A DNA stretch of 64,000 bases from Rhodocollybia butyracea (taxonomy: Eukaryota; Basidiomycota; Agaricomycetes; Agaricales; Omphalotaceae): contig JADNRY010000082.1 of NCBI GenBank assembly GCA_015501585.1, forward strand, positions 62,001 to 126,000, read 5' to 3'. The position numbers were made by a program, and so were the translations under genes. The first letter of the stretch is position 1. Each line of letters starts with the position of its first letter. Below are positions 46,224-57,586 of the stretch, piece by piece. Under the pieces are notes generated by a model. That model was not told the origin of the DNA. It worked only from the letters and a program-made list of their open reading frames with translations, and searched no databases.

Positions 46224-46230
46224 ATATATA
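46224..46230 (-). promoter_or_regulatory. TATA-like box of the DUF6593 gene
   Basis: TATATAT on the minus strand, about 90 bp upstream of the ATG at 46136, a usual distance for a fungal TATA element given a short 5' leader. Confidence 0.4.
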
Positions 46231-47962
<1,732 letters not shown>

Positions 47963-48543
47963 TGCTTATTACTCGGTACAGCTGTGAAGGAATCGTAGAA
48001 GATCATGACAGATGACGACGAGAATGGTATCGATGGGAAAATTGCGATAAAAGGGATTCAAGACGGTTGAGTGAGCCTTACACCACCTATAGCGGTGAAA
48101 AAGTCACTCACAATGCACAGAAGAAAGAAAAAAGAGAAAGAGAGAGTCCGAATAACACAATGGTGGTGGTTGCGGATAACCTGGATGTATGGCAGTGTAG
48201 CTTTGTTATGCTATTTGTGTGCCCCGTGATGCGGATAATCACGGCTTCTTAAGGCGCTGACTCAAAATTTCAAGTGTTCCATGGAACGAACGAACATTCA
48301 AGTTCTACGGAACATTGACCCTCATGTACATATAGATAAATCTCAAACATTCTCGAGGCACAAAGAAAAGATTCTCAGACAAATTTCGGGTCCTTGTCGA
48401 TACACGGTTCAGAAGGCTGTAGAACATTCTAGGGCTTACGGAGCGCTCGGAGGAATTTAAGTCAATTGAGAAAAAACAATGAAAAAGTATCGCAATATCA
48501 TCTCCCAATGGAAGACAATCACCAGTCTGAAACCCTAATACCA
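47963..48543. other. Upstream region of ubc4, 0.58 kb
   Basis: Holds the ubc4 promoter and the 3' flank of the next gene. A purine-rich run (GAAAGAAAAAAGAGAAAGAG) lies at about 48126-48145. No gene was seen. Confidence 0.35.
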
Positions 48544-51500
48544 TCACCAGCTGTAGCGAAACACACTATCCACCGGCGAACCCGTGAATAGTTGCATCTC
48601 CTCATACATATCTGGCCTGTCCACATCCAAAGGTAAGCTCAGAAAGGCGCGAAACACTACAAAAGATTAATAAAATTCAGCGTAGACTCGAAAAACAGAC
48701 ACTTACCTTTCAAATCTCGTTCAATGAAAATGCAATGCGCCCTACGTGAGACCTTAAACCAGTTCCAAGAAAGTAAAGAGAGGTACATCACAATACAAGT
48801 ACTCTCGTACAAATCTTCTTCTTTGCATTCCGGGTCATCGGGGTGAATTTCGACTTGTGGGACATGGTGCGGTCGTAAACAGATCGAAAAGACATACTCA
48901 CCGTGTCTGTCGGAGGTATCAACAAAAGGAAAGAAGAAAAAAGAAGATACAGGACTGATCCGGTTACTCGTCGTCGTCATCCTCATCGTCACTGAGAATG
49001 AAGATACCACCGTTAGGTAGACTTTCAGGCCAAAACGACTTTGAAGGCTCGGCAAGAAACGAAGGATAGGCAGGAGCATGCGCCGTGAGATTTGGCATCA
49101 GAGGTGTAGATGGTCTCGGTTCTTGACTCCTAGAGAATAGCACAACCTTAGTGTCTCTAGCCCTACAGAGGATAGAAGGATAAGGAAAAGGTGACATTAA
49201 CGCACCGGCTGATCTCACGGATCTGAGTCATGATGCTGTCCTTCGCTTGCTTTGTTGTTGCTCGAGTGAGTAGTTCCATTAGTCGTTTCGTTTCAGCGAT
49301 CTGGAACTCGAGCTGCTCGCGTCTCGCGGCCAGTCCTGTAGATGAATGACTTGATAGTGGTTTTACAGGAGGAACTGGAATCTGAGCAGCTGGCACAGGA
49401 AGTGGAGGAGCGGGGTTGACCGTTTGTATACTCTCTTGTATAAATGAAACAGCAAGGTCATCAAGCATCGACTCAACAGCCGTAGCTGTAGAGGGTGTTC
49501 GGGCGCCACTACTGACGTCTGAAGGGGCAGGGTCAGATACCACAGTCAAGGTGAAATCAGTGCCTGCATCCTCGTCACCGAGAGGCTCGGGGCGAGCAAT
49601 AGCAGAAGCATTGACGTATTGTTTCTTCTTTTGGCTGGCCATAACTAGATGGCGCAAGTGAGTCTCCATGGCCTGCTTATCCAAAGGAGGTTCGGAAACA
49701 GGTCTGGGCGACGGAGATGAGGAATACAGCGACCTGGGCCCCCGTGGGATGGGGTTCTGTATTGAAGGGCCCTGAGTAATCGCATCACTTTGTTCGCCTG
49801 CCGCTTTATTCTGTTCGAGTTCCAGTTTGCTGCGTGCTATTCGTTCCTCGAGCTCCTTTTGTCGAGCTAAGAGCGTGCGTTTGACAAAGGAGGGTTCCCG
49901 CGGTACCGTCTTCGGTGAATTGTAAGAGGGTGAGGCATCCCTTCCTGGACTTGCAGTCGGAGGGGATGCGATAGGAGATGGCATCGGTATTGGTGTAGGA
50001 AGACGTCGCGGTGAGGATAATCGAGCTGAATCTGCGTTATCAGCTGGTAAAAGGCTAGCACGGATTTTTACGGGTTCAGCATCCATAGCTTCAGAAATCA
50101 ATGAATGTGGCGCAGTAGGAGAAGATAATTCCATATCCATATCAGCTTCTTCAACCCTATCTTCGGCTGGACCGAAGGGGTTAGAAAGGGCATGAAAAGG
50201 AAGGGGTCCTGTAAAGGCGTTTACAGACCAACCGTTTGTCAACGACGCAGTAGACGAAGCCTGAGGAGCATGTGTGGACGAAGGCAGAGGGAGTGCATAT
50301 GTAGGAGGGGGATAGCTATGTGCTGGAGAAGACCACGTAGAAAGTGAAGGCTGAGGCACAGGATGTGTAATGATAGGTGACGGTGGAGGTGGAGGTAGTG
50401 TAGCGTGGAATGAAGGTGGAGGTAGAGTAGTGGTATTGAAAGCATCGTAACTTGGTGGTGTATCGGATGACGATAGCTCGTGCGTCACACTTGCAGGATA
50501 TGAGGGCAACAGCGGAACGGACGAGATAGGATTATTTGTCAGATCACTTTGACTTTTCGCTGAAGAGTCTCCAGACTCTCTTTTATGTCTGTCTCTGTCA
50601 TCTTTGGCCAGTTTAGCCAACCTTGCTCGCTTCTCTTTTTTTGACTCTCTCCTACCATCTACCATAGGCTCGTCATCCTCGATTTCACCCTCCTCGAGTT
50701 CCTTACGAGTAAAGACAAGCTCTGGTGACGACGCGCGATACCACCAAACCCTGATCAAATCCTCTCTCTGCTTTCCCTTGAGCTGAGAAACGCTCAGACT
50801 ACTTATACCCTTACCCAGCTTTGGGCTACTCCAGGCTTTTTCGGCAAGATCAGCACTTGCGAACTCCAGAATAGCCTTGGCAGAACTAGAGTCGATAGCG
50901 AGGAAAACTGGTTGGGAACCGCAAGCACGTTCACCCCAAGACTGAAGCCATAGAGGTGTGCGACAGAGCTTTGGAAGTTGGTCCATAATAAGAGAACGAG
51001 ACGGATCTGGTGTATGTGGGTATGTAATGTGGGGCTTCGACTCGAACACCGTAGTCGCAGAGGTTTTGAACCCTCCTCGTCTACCTTGAGGGTCTCTAGC
51101 TGGCGGCATACCAATGACACCTGTGGAAGAAGGCTTTTTTGGTAACTCGATATAAGTAGATGCCGACGCTGGCAACGATGGGGGTTTATCTGGGATGGTA
51201 TTGGAAGGAATAGATATAGGCTGTGCGGGCCAAGAGGATGGCTGATTGGGGTCTTGGAGAAGCGGCTGAGGAACCCATGGAGTCGGAGGAGACAAAAAGA
51301 ACTCCCATGGAATGGGTAAAAGGCTTTGCAGAACAGGAGGGTCGGCAGCTTTGACCATTGAATTGACCCAGTCCGAAGACGAATTGAGAGGGGATGATTG
51401 TGAGCTACCTGCCATGGGAGCCAGATGAGGAAAGGTATCCATTGGATAAGATGAGGAGAATGAGCCAGAGGCATATGGTTCCGACTCAAACGCTGCATCG

Positions 51501-51937
51501 TCAAAAACTTGACGGTGAGCAGCTGCGTCTCTTTGCCAGCGACTTGCTCGTTCTTGCTGCCGGGCACGCTTTCGGTGAGCAGCAGGATGAGGCAAGCGAC
51601 TCGGTCCTGCCGCATTGTGAGATGCAACAGACTGCTCATGCTTACGCTTACGCTTCTTGGATCCTGGTATAGGAGGTAAGCGCCTTGTGATAAATCAAGC
51701 ATGTTGAATCAAAACACCTTCAGGTTGAATTTTACCCGCCAAGCTGCGTTTTTCAACAGCAAGTGGTCCAGGTTTAGCCCTCTTCGGAGCAGAAAACTGA
51801 GAGAACGCTGAACCAGTTAGCGATGAGCTCGAAGGTGTGTCGTATAACAGTTGCTCAGAGACATCTGCCATCTCGCCTTCGTCGTCAGAAATGAAAATTG
51901 GCGATGTTTTGGAACCTTGGCCAACTTCGTCCCTCAT
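48544..51937 (-). CDS. Large low-complexity protein with two SIM-like motifs, function unknown
   Basis: About 1,050 residues. Exon 1 starts MRDEVGQGSKTSPIFISDDE, a hydrophobic core followed by acids like a SUMO-interacting motif. Exon 2 opens with a basic stretch (SKKRKRKHEQ) and becomes long, Pro/Ser-rich and disordered. A compact segment near residues 290-370 (KLCRTPLWLQSW to REDLIRVWWYR) resembles a divergent RRM fold. Two coiled-coil stretches follow (RTLLARQKELEERIARSKLE and AARREQLEFQIAETKRLM). The exon ending 48968 encodes GGIFILSDDEDDDDE, a second SIM-like motif. A stop at 48964-48966 lies within the donor GTAACC. Splicing there to a 5-nt exon (48902-48906) and three further exons gives VEIHPDDPECKEEDLYERAH and a new end, SPVDSVFRYSW. 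A nuclear, chromatin- or RNA-linked role is guessed only. Confidence 0.65.
48902..48906 (-). other. Predicted 5-nt microexon
   Basis: The sequence ACACG on the minus strand is bounded by acceptor CCGACAG and donor GTGAGT. It links the exon ending at 48968 (phase 2) to the exon starting at 48853, giving DDDDE-E-H-VEIHPDDP in frame. Confidence 0.5.
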
Positions 51938-52390
51938 CCTTTGACAAGGCGCGTAGAGAATAGTGATGATTCAGAACAACAATAGCCGAAACCTGCCGGT
52001 CTTTTGCTCGGGTTTCGGCCCGGCGATTTTAGCGCGTACTTGTGGGTCGAAAGTCGAAAGCTAGTCGAAACTTACTTGAAGCTTACAGGTATATGCAAAG
52101 GCGCAATATTTCAACCTACATTTATATGCACTCGTTCTACTAGTAAACACCCTTTCTTTTTGGCAAGTTTGATTAATTTCAAGCTCCCGTCGCTTTCTTG
52201 TTTGTTCGAGTCAATTTTCACGCGTACGTCCAACGTCCAAATTTTCAAGCTGTCAACAAGCGATTAATCTGCGCGCACGGCGCTGAGCGCTGAGCGCCAG
52301 GCTGAGGTAAACCTGGCAATTATAAATAGTTTGTTCGTTAACAACTTTCCTCCTCCCACTAACTCTCAAGTCAAGTCTCCATGCTGGATC
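51938..52390. promoter_or_regulatory. Divergent promoter region, SIM protein gene and DUF6533 copy A
   Basis: 453 bp between divergent start codons. It includes a short GC-rich repeat GCTGAGCGCTGAGCGCC at about 52281-52297 and AATAGCCGAAACC, the latter shared with the region upstream of DUF6533 copy B. Confidence 0.4.
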
Positions 52391-54054
52391 ATGGACTCCT
52401 CAGCTGATATAGCCGAACAAATGTGCGCTCTGACCCCTGTCCCCTGGCACATACTCATCAATTATAGATTCATCCACCAATGCCTACAAGTTTTCGGTTT
52501 CTGTACGTCGGTTGTGCAAGTGCGGTGATCTTCCTTAAACATCACTCGTAGCTTTTCTAGTTTGGGATCACATCATCTCTTTGGGTGCGTAAGATGAATC
52601 TTTCAAGTTCGTCAAGTGTTCATCCTTTTTGTCCTTTGACAGAAGCGGAAGTCAGATACATATGGGCCAAAGCCAAAAGCCGAAGCGCATGCATGTTCTT
52701 CTTTCTCAGATATTTTGCGTTGCTTGGAAACATATCTGTGAATACTCTCAGTTTCCTTAATATGAGCCCGCAGGTGAGCACACCATTCCCACTGAAGGTT
52801 GCTCATCGATTCGCATTCGATTATAGAGGTGAGTTTAAAAATATATATAATCAAGCTGATAAATTGAGATTATCTCTCAAGTTGTGAAGACTATGGAGTC
52901 TACCGTGAATTTCTACTCGTTTTCACTCAGACTGTTGTTTGCGGTAAGTCGAAGATTATTTCATCATATTTTTGCCGTTCATCGATCCCTCAGGCATTCT
53001 AACTTTAAGGATCTATGCTCTATACCAGTGCAAAAAGAAAGTCTTGATATTGATGTGTGTATCTGCCTGTATGATGTCGTCCTTCGTTGTCGTGAGTCTT
53101 CTGAACTTTTGAGTTTTCTGGTTGACTGTACTACGTATATCAAGTGGTTTTTGATCAATCAAAAATCTACTGTTTCTCCTGTGGGGTCGGGAACGATGGT
53201 TGGATGTCATCTAGGCACATCTCATAGCACGTTCGTGACATTTCTTTGCTGAAGACGCATTTTTACGATTGCCCATTCTTTTGAAGTGCTATTCGTACGC
53301 TCTCTCGCTTGAACCGCTCAGCATGACTGTGACACCCATATTTTTTTTAGGCATAGCATCGGCCTGGGAAGCCTTGTTCTTATACGACACCACGCTCTTT
53401 CTGCTCACCCTTATCAAAACTTACCGATCTCGACGGCAAGGCGTCTTGAAGATTGACTTACTCTCACTTATTCTCAGGGACGGTAAGCTGATAAATCTAC
53501 AGATATCATTATCAGTATACTTGACTCTGTCTCTTTAGGTTCCATATACTTTGCGTAAGTCTATCTTTATCTGTATCCTCACCGCTCATATCGTCCTCAG
53601 ACTGATGGCGTTGGCAAATTTATCGAATATACTCACGTTCTATGTGAGTGTGTGATCATCGACGTGGCTTGGACGTGGTATACTCACAGTAGACTTTCCT
53701 TGTGTGTGCAACAGTTTGCTCCAGTACGTGATTTGGTTTTCTGTCAGTACCACTCTAATTTCTCATTGTCCCAATAGTTGTATCTGCGGGGAGGGCTTTC
53801 TACATTTGCTACATGGTTGGTCATTATTTTGGCTCCTACGCAGGAGCACGTTGTTGACGCTGGAATGTCATGCTAGCGTCTCTGTAACAATGATGTCACG
53901 CCTGATGCTCAACTTGCATGAATCTACAGACGAGGGGTTGTATTCGACAACAGTAAACTTCGATACTATGATATTTGTGACCAATCCCCCAGCAAGTGCT
54001 GAGGTGGTCTCTTTCGCATTCAGTACCATATTTGAAGAAGATCCATGGCAGTAG
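52391..54054 (+). CDS. DUF6533-type membrane protein, copy A, possibly damaged
   Basis: About eleven short exons. The N-terminus MDSSADIAEQMCALTPVPWH leads to the family core FLVWDHIISLEAEVRYIWAK and LRYFALLGNISV. A Cys-led segment SCEDYGVYREFLLVFTQTVV and GILTLRIYALYQCKKKVLIL follow. Later parts are GIASAWEALFLYDTTLFLLT, LIKTYRSRRQGVLKIDLLSL, LMALANLSNILTFY and SVTMMSRLMLNLHESTDEGL. It is a seven-span membrane protein of a large mushroom family of unknown function. After the exon ending FVV at 53091, the acceptor used by copy B would give a stop. A downstream acceptor (ATATCAAG/TGG) restores frame but drops eleven residues. A 2-nt microexon is predicted at 52827-52828. Confidence 0.7.
52827..52828 (+). 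other. Predicted 2-nt microexon (AG), DUF6533 copy A
   Basis: Flanked by acceptor GATTATAG and donor GTGAGTTT. The preceding exon ends in phase 0 at 52773 and the next begins TTGTGAAG at 52882. Inserting AG gives AGT TGT GAA (Ser-Cys-Glu), matching copy B, whereas direct joining gives TTG TGA. Confidence 0.45.
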
Positions 54055-54759
54055 AAATAAAGCAAATACATTACTTTTCTCGAACTGTTTGATGAAGAGA
54101 CGATCGAGGGTTGCAGTTTTCGATGTTTGCGTCCTCTCCGCGTCAAGCGATTTCATGCTGGAACGAAATTTATTCTACACTGGGACGCTCTCGAGCTGCA
54201 ACGACAAGGTTTGTTCTGCACTCTTCTATTTCAAGCCGCAGTGATAACGTCCGACCTCGCTCCGACATAGGAGAGATTAACGAAACTGCTCCATCTCAAC
54301 GAAACGTTTGACTGTCAGTTATCAAGTATCGAAAGAAACCGTTCACTCAAAACTACGAAACAGATACATGATGATCAACCCAGGTGTATGAGCAAACATT
54401 AATTCAGGAACGAATCAGCCAAACGCTTCAAAACCAAATCAAGATATGTTGGAAATTTGTTCAAAATATCAACGGCATGGAGGGCTATGTAAGCGCCACC
54501 ATCTCGGCAGACAGCTACGGCAGGGTTGCCTTGTCCACAAATGGGCGTGCCGTAGTGATGGCCATATTAAAAATCTTGCCGGTTCCGTGAAGATATTTAA
54601 CACTTCACAGGTTATCAAACTCCATAAATTAAGTGTATGTAAAGCAGCGTACTGTAAGTGGGACGATCAACGGTGGCGATTCAACGCAACCTTTGCAACT
54701 GATGAACACCTCCTGCCAGTTTATCTTCAAGTTGCCCAGCCTAGTTCTTTCATGCCATC
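54055..54759. other. Intergenic, 0.7 kb, between DUF6533 copies
   Basis: 3' flank of copy A. A few bases after the stop resemble those after copy B. No gene is recognised; short frames are present on both strands. Confidence 0.35.
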
Positions 54760-54960
54760 CTGATCTACCAAAGGCCCAAGGGCTTTGGAAACAGCTCCGT
54801 TCTTGATATCTTGCTCAGAAATAGCTGCCATCTCGCCTTCACTGAGGTATTGAACTTGAAATCGTTTCTGTTTTGGAGTTTTGACTGCCAGTTGGACTGT
54901 GTATTGTCTCACGGCGCGCATAGAACTTTACAGAGCGAGAATAGCCGAAACCCAGACACA
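54760..54960 (-). pseudogene. Relic of the SIM gene's first exon, carried by tandem duplication
   Basis: The plus-strand stretch GCCATCTCGCCTTC and surroundings match 51800-51990 inside and upstream of exon 1 of the neighbouring SIM gene. In minus translation EGEMAAISEQ corresponds to EGEMADVSEQ there. The shared AATAGCCGAAACC follows on the promoter side. The SIM motif itself (PIFISDDE) is lost. It marks the left part of the unit duplicated with DUF6533 copy A. Confidence 0.6.
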
Positions 54961-55167
54961 TTGGGGCTACTTTTAGTACTAGTAACCATCCTGATTCCTT
55001 GTACTTTCCGGCAACTTGTTTGATTGATTTTTTTTAGCGTGAACCCTGAATGTCGCGAAGGCCATGGATCGAGCAATCTTGAGCAGTACCACAGGCTGGA
55101 CTCAAAATAGTACTTATAATCGCTCACTCTTTTTTCTTGCTCCCGAGCCAAAACTCTGTGCTGGATC

Positions 55168-56898
55168 ATGGAGTCTGCAGCTGATATAGCCAAGCAAATG
55201 TGCGCTCAGGCTCTGACTTCTATTTCTCCAGCACAAACTCATTGATCACAGATTCATTCACCAATGCCTACAAATTTTTGGCTTCTGTATGTTGGTTAAT
55301 TGTCAAGTGCGATAATGTTCCTTGAACGTCACTCGTAGCTTTTCTATTCTGGGATCATATTATCTCTTTAGGTGCGTAAGATGAATCTTCAAGTTTGCAG
55401 AAGTGTTCATCCTTTGTGTCTGTTGACAGAAGCGGAAGTCAGGCATATATGGGCTAGACCCAAAGGCCGAAGCGCGTACATCTTCTTTATTCACAGATAT
55501 TCTGCGTTGCTTGGAAATATATCTGTAATCATTATCACTCTGCTCACTACAGTGCGCCCTCAGGTGAGCAGATCATCATGATTCCTTCAAAACGCCGCTC
55601 ACTGACTTAATTTTAACCATGATAGAAGTAAGTTTATTTATCCAAAACAAACGGATACTAAAATGAGATATCCTCTTCCAATCCTCTTCTAGGTGTGCGA
55701 ATGAAAGCCTTTTGATCTACCGTCAAGTTCTACTCTTTTTTACCCAGGCTGTTATTTATGGTGAGTGTGAAGAATATAATTCTATCACCATTCATCAACC
55801 TCCCCCTAGGCATTCTAGCTTTAAGGGTCTACGCTCTATATCAGTGTAATAAAAACATCTTGATATGTATATTTGGATGTGCTTGTATTGTGGTAGTCTT
55901 AACCGTGGTGAGTCTTCTGAACTTCTCAGGAACTGACCCTCTGGTTGATTATGCGTATCAAGTGGACTTTGATCGCTCAAAAATCTACCGTCGCTCCTAT
56001 GGAGCTGGGAACGACGGCGGGATGCCAGAGAGGTCCATCTCATAACACGTTCGTGGTATTTAACAGCCTGTTACTAACTTACAGATGTATATAATATATT
56101 CTTACGATTGTTCGCTCTTTTGTAGTGCTATTCGTGCGTTCTTCCACTCGAACTTGAATCGTCTAGCATAGTGACACCCATATTCTTGTTAATTACAGGC
56201 CTAGCAGGGGCCTGGGAAGCCTCGTTCTCGTGTGACACCATACTATTCGTGCTCACCCTCATCAAAACTTATCAATTACAACGGAAAAGTGTCTTGAAGA
56301 CAAACTTAATCTCACTTATTTTAAGGGATGGTAGGCTGATAAATCTACGGTATTCGGTATGCAGTTGACTCCTTCTCTCTCAGGTGCTATATACTTTGCG
56401 TAAGTCTATTTATCTATATTTTCAACCAGCTTATATGGAGAGTGTGCTCAGACTGATGGCGTTGGCAAACTTATTGAATATACTCACGTTCTATGTGTGT
56501 TTGTTCAGTGATCATGGTCCTCGACGTATACTCACAATAGATTTACCTTTTGATTTGCAATTTCGTCCCACAGTTTGCTCCGGTGTGTGGTCCACTTCCT
56601 TTTCAGTATCATTCTTATTCTCACAATAGCTATATCTTCGGGGAGGGCTTTCTACATTTGCTACATGGTTAGTCATAGTTTTAGCTCTTGCTAGGCAGCT
56701 GGTACCATGTTAATGTTGCCTAGTATATCTGTGACGATGGTGTCACACATGATGCTCAACTTACACGAATCAACGGAAGAGGGGCTGTATTCGACAACAG
56801 TAAACACTGATACCATGATATATATGGCCAATCCTCCGGCAGGCACTGAAGCGATCTCCTACGTATTCAGTACAGTATTCGAGGACGAATATTTGTGA
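55168..56898 (+). pseudogene. DUF6533-type membrane protein, copy B, frameshifted in exon 1
   Basis: A tandem paralogue of copy A with the same exon pattern. Conserved parts are FLFWDHIISLEAEVRHIWAR, HRYSALLGNISVIIITLL, CANESLLIYRQVLLFFTQAV, LALRVYALYQCNKNILICIF, ELTLWLIMRIKWTLIAQKST, AWEASFSCDTILFVLTLI, LMALANLLNILTFY and SVTMVSHMMLNLHESTEEGL. Exon 1 starts MESAADIAKQMCAQ but reaches TGA after 26 codons. It carries an extra codon pair and one extra base relative to copy A before HKLIDHRFIHQ. Everything downstream is intact, so another start or a sequencing error is possible. A 2-nt microexon is predicted at 55626-55627. Confidence 0.6.
55626..55627 (+). other. Predicted 2-nt microexon (AA), DUF6533 copy B
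   Basis: Flanked by acceptor CATGATAG and donor GTAAGTTT. It joins the exon ending 55563 (phase 0) to the exon starting 55693 (GTGTGCG), giving AAG TGT GCG (Lys-Cys-Ala). The position is equivalent to that in copy A. Confidence 0.45.
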
Positions 56899-57557
56899 CA
56901 ATAGCAATAAGTACATCAGAACAGACGTACTACTATGATAAGTATTACTACATGGATAATAATTGAGTCTATGACCTTCTGCCGTGGATGAGTTTCTCCT
57001 GGTCATGAGAGGATATATCACGCGCCTCAGTGGGCCCATGCGTTCCATTTACAAATTGAAATAGTAGATGGCGAAGTACGACAAGTATTGGAACCGCTCT
57101 ACTGCTCTTCCTGGCGCCCTTAAGTTCGCGTCAACTTAAGAAATTCCATGCTGGGCAAAGGGTAACTAAATGACATACTTATACCGTACATAGATTACTC
57201 TTCAGCCCCATTCAGTACTGTACGGGAACTTGAAAATTGAAGTCTTGAAAAGGATGGTAATGATCGCTACGTTTGACACGGATAAGCTAGCCCTAAGCCA
57301 CTGCCCTGGCTCGAAAATTTCTATGGCGCGAGGTCAATTTCTTGGTGTATTCAAAGATACTAGTAGTCCGAAATGCATTGCTCACTACGTAGGGCCCATA
57401 TGTTATGAGTGTGCCAGTGCCGAAAAAAATAGCTCTGCATTCTGTTAAGGTGAATCAATCTGTGTAACTACGTTAGCGGAGAAATATATGCGTAAGTAAA
57501 ATGATCAGGGAGTCGGAGGTGCTGGCACGGAAGTAAATAACCAGCTGTCTCCCCCTT
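56899..57557. other. Downstream flank of DUF6533 copy B
   Basis: No gene recognised. A 72-codon plus frame at 57230-57448 has no family resemblance. Confidence 0.35.
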
Positions 57558-57586
57558 CCCCCCCCCCCCCCCCCCCCCCCCCCCCC
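57558..57586 (+). repeat. Homopolymer run of 29 C
   Basis: An uninterrupted tract of 29 cytosines, preceded by CCCCCTT. It lies between genes in a gene-poor stretch. The length is probably variable and subject to sequencing error. Confidence 0.9.
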
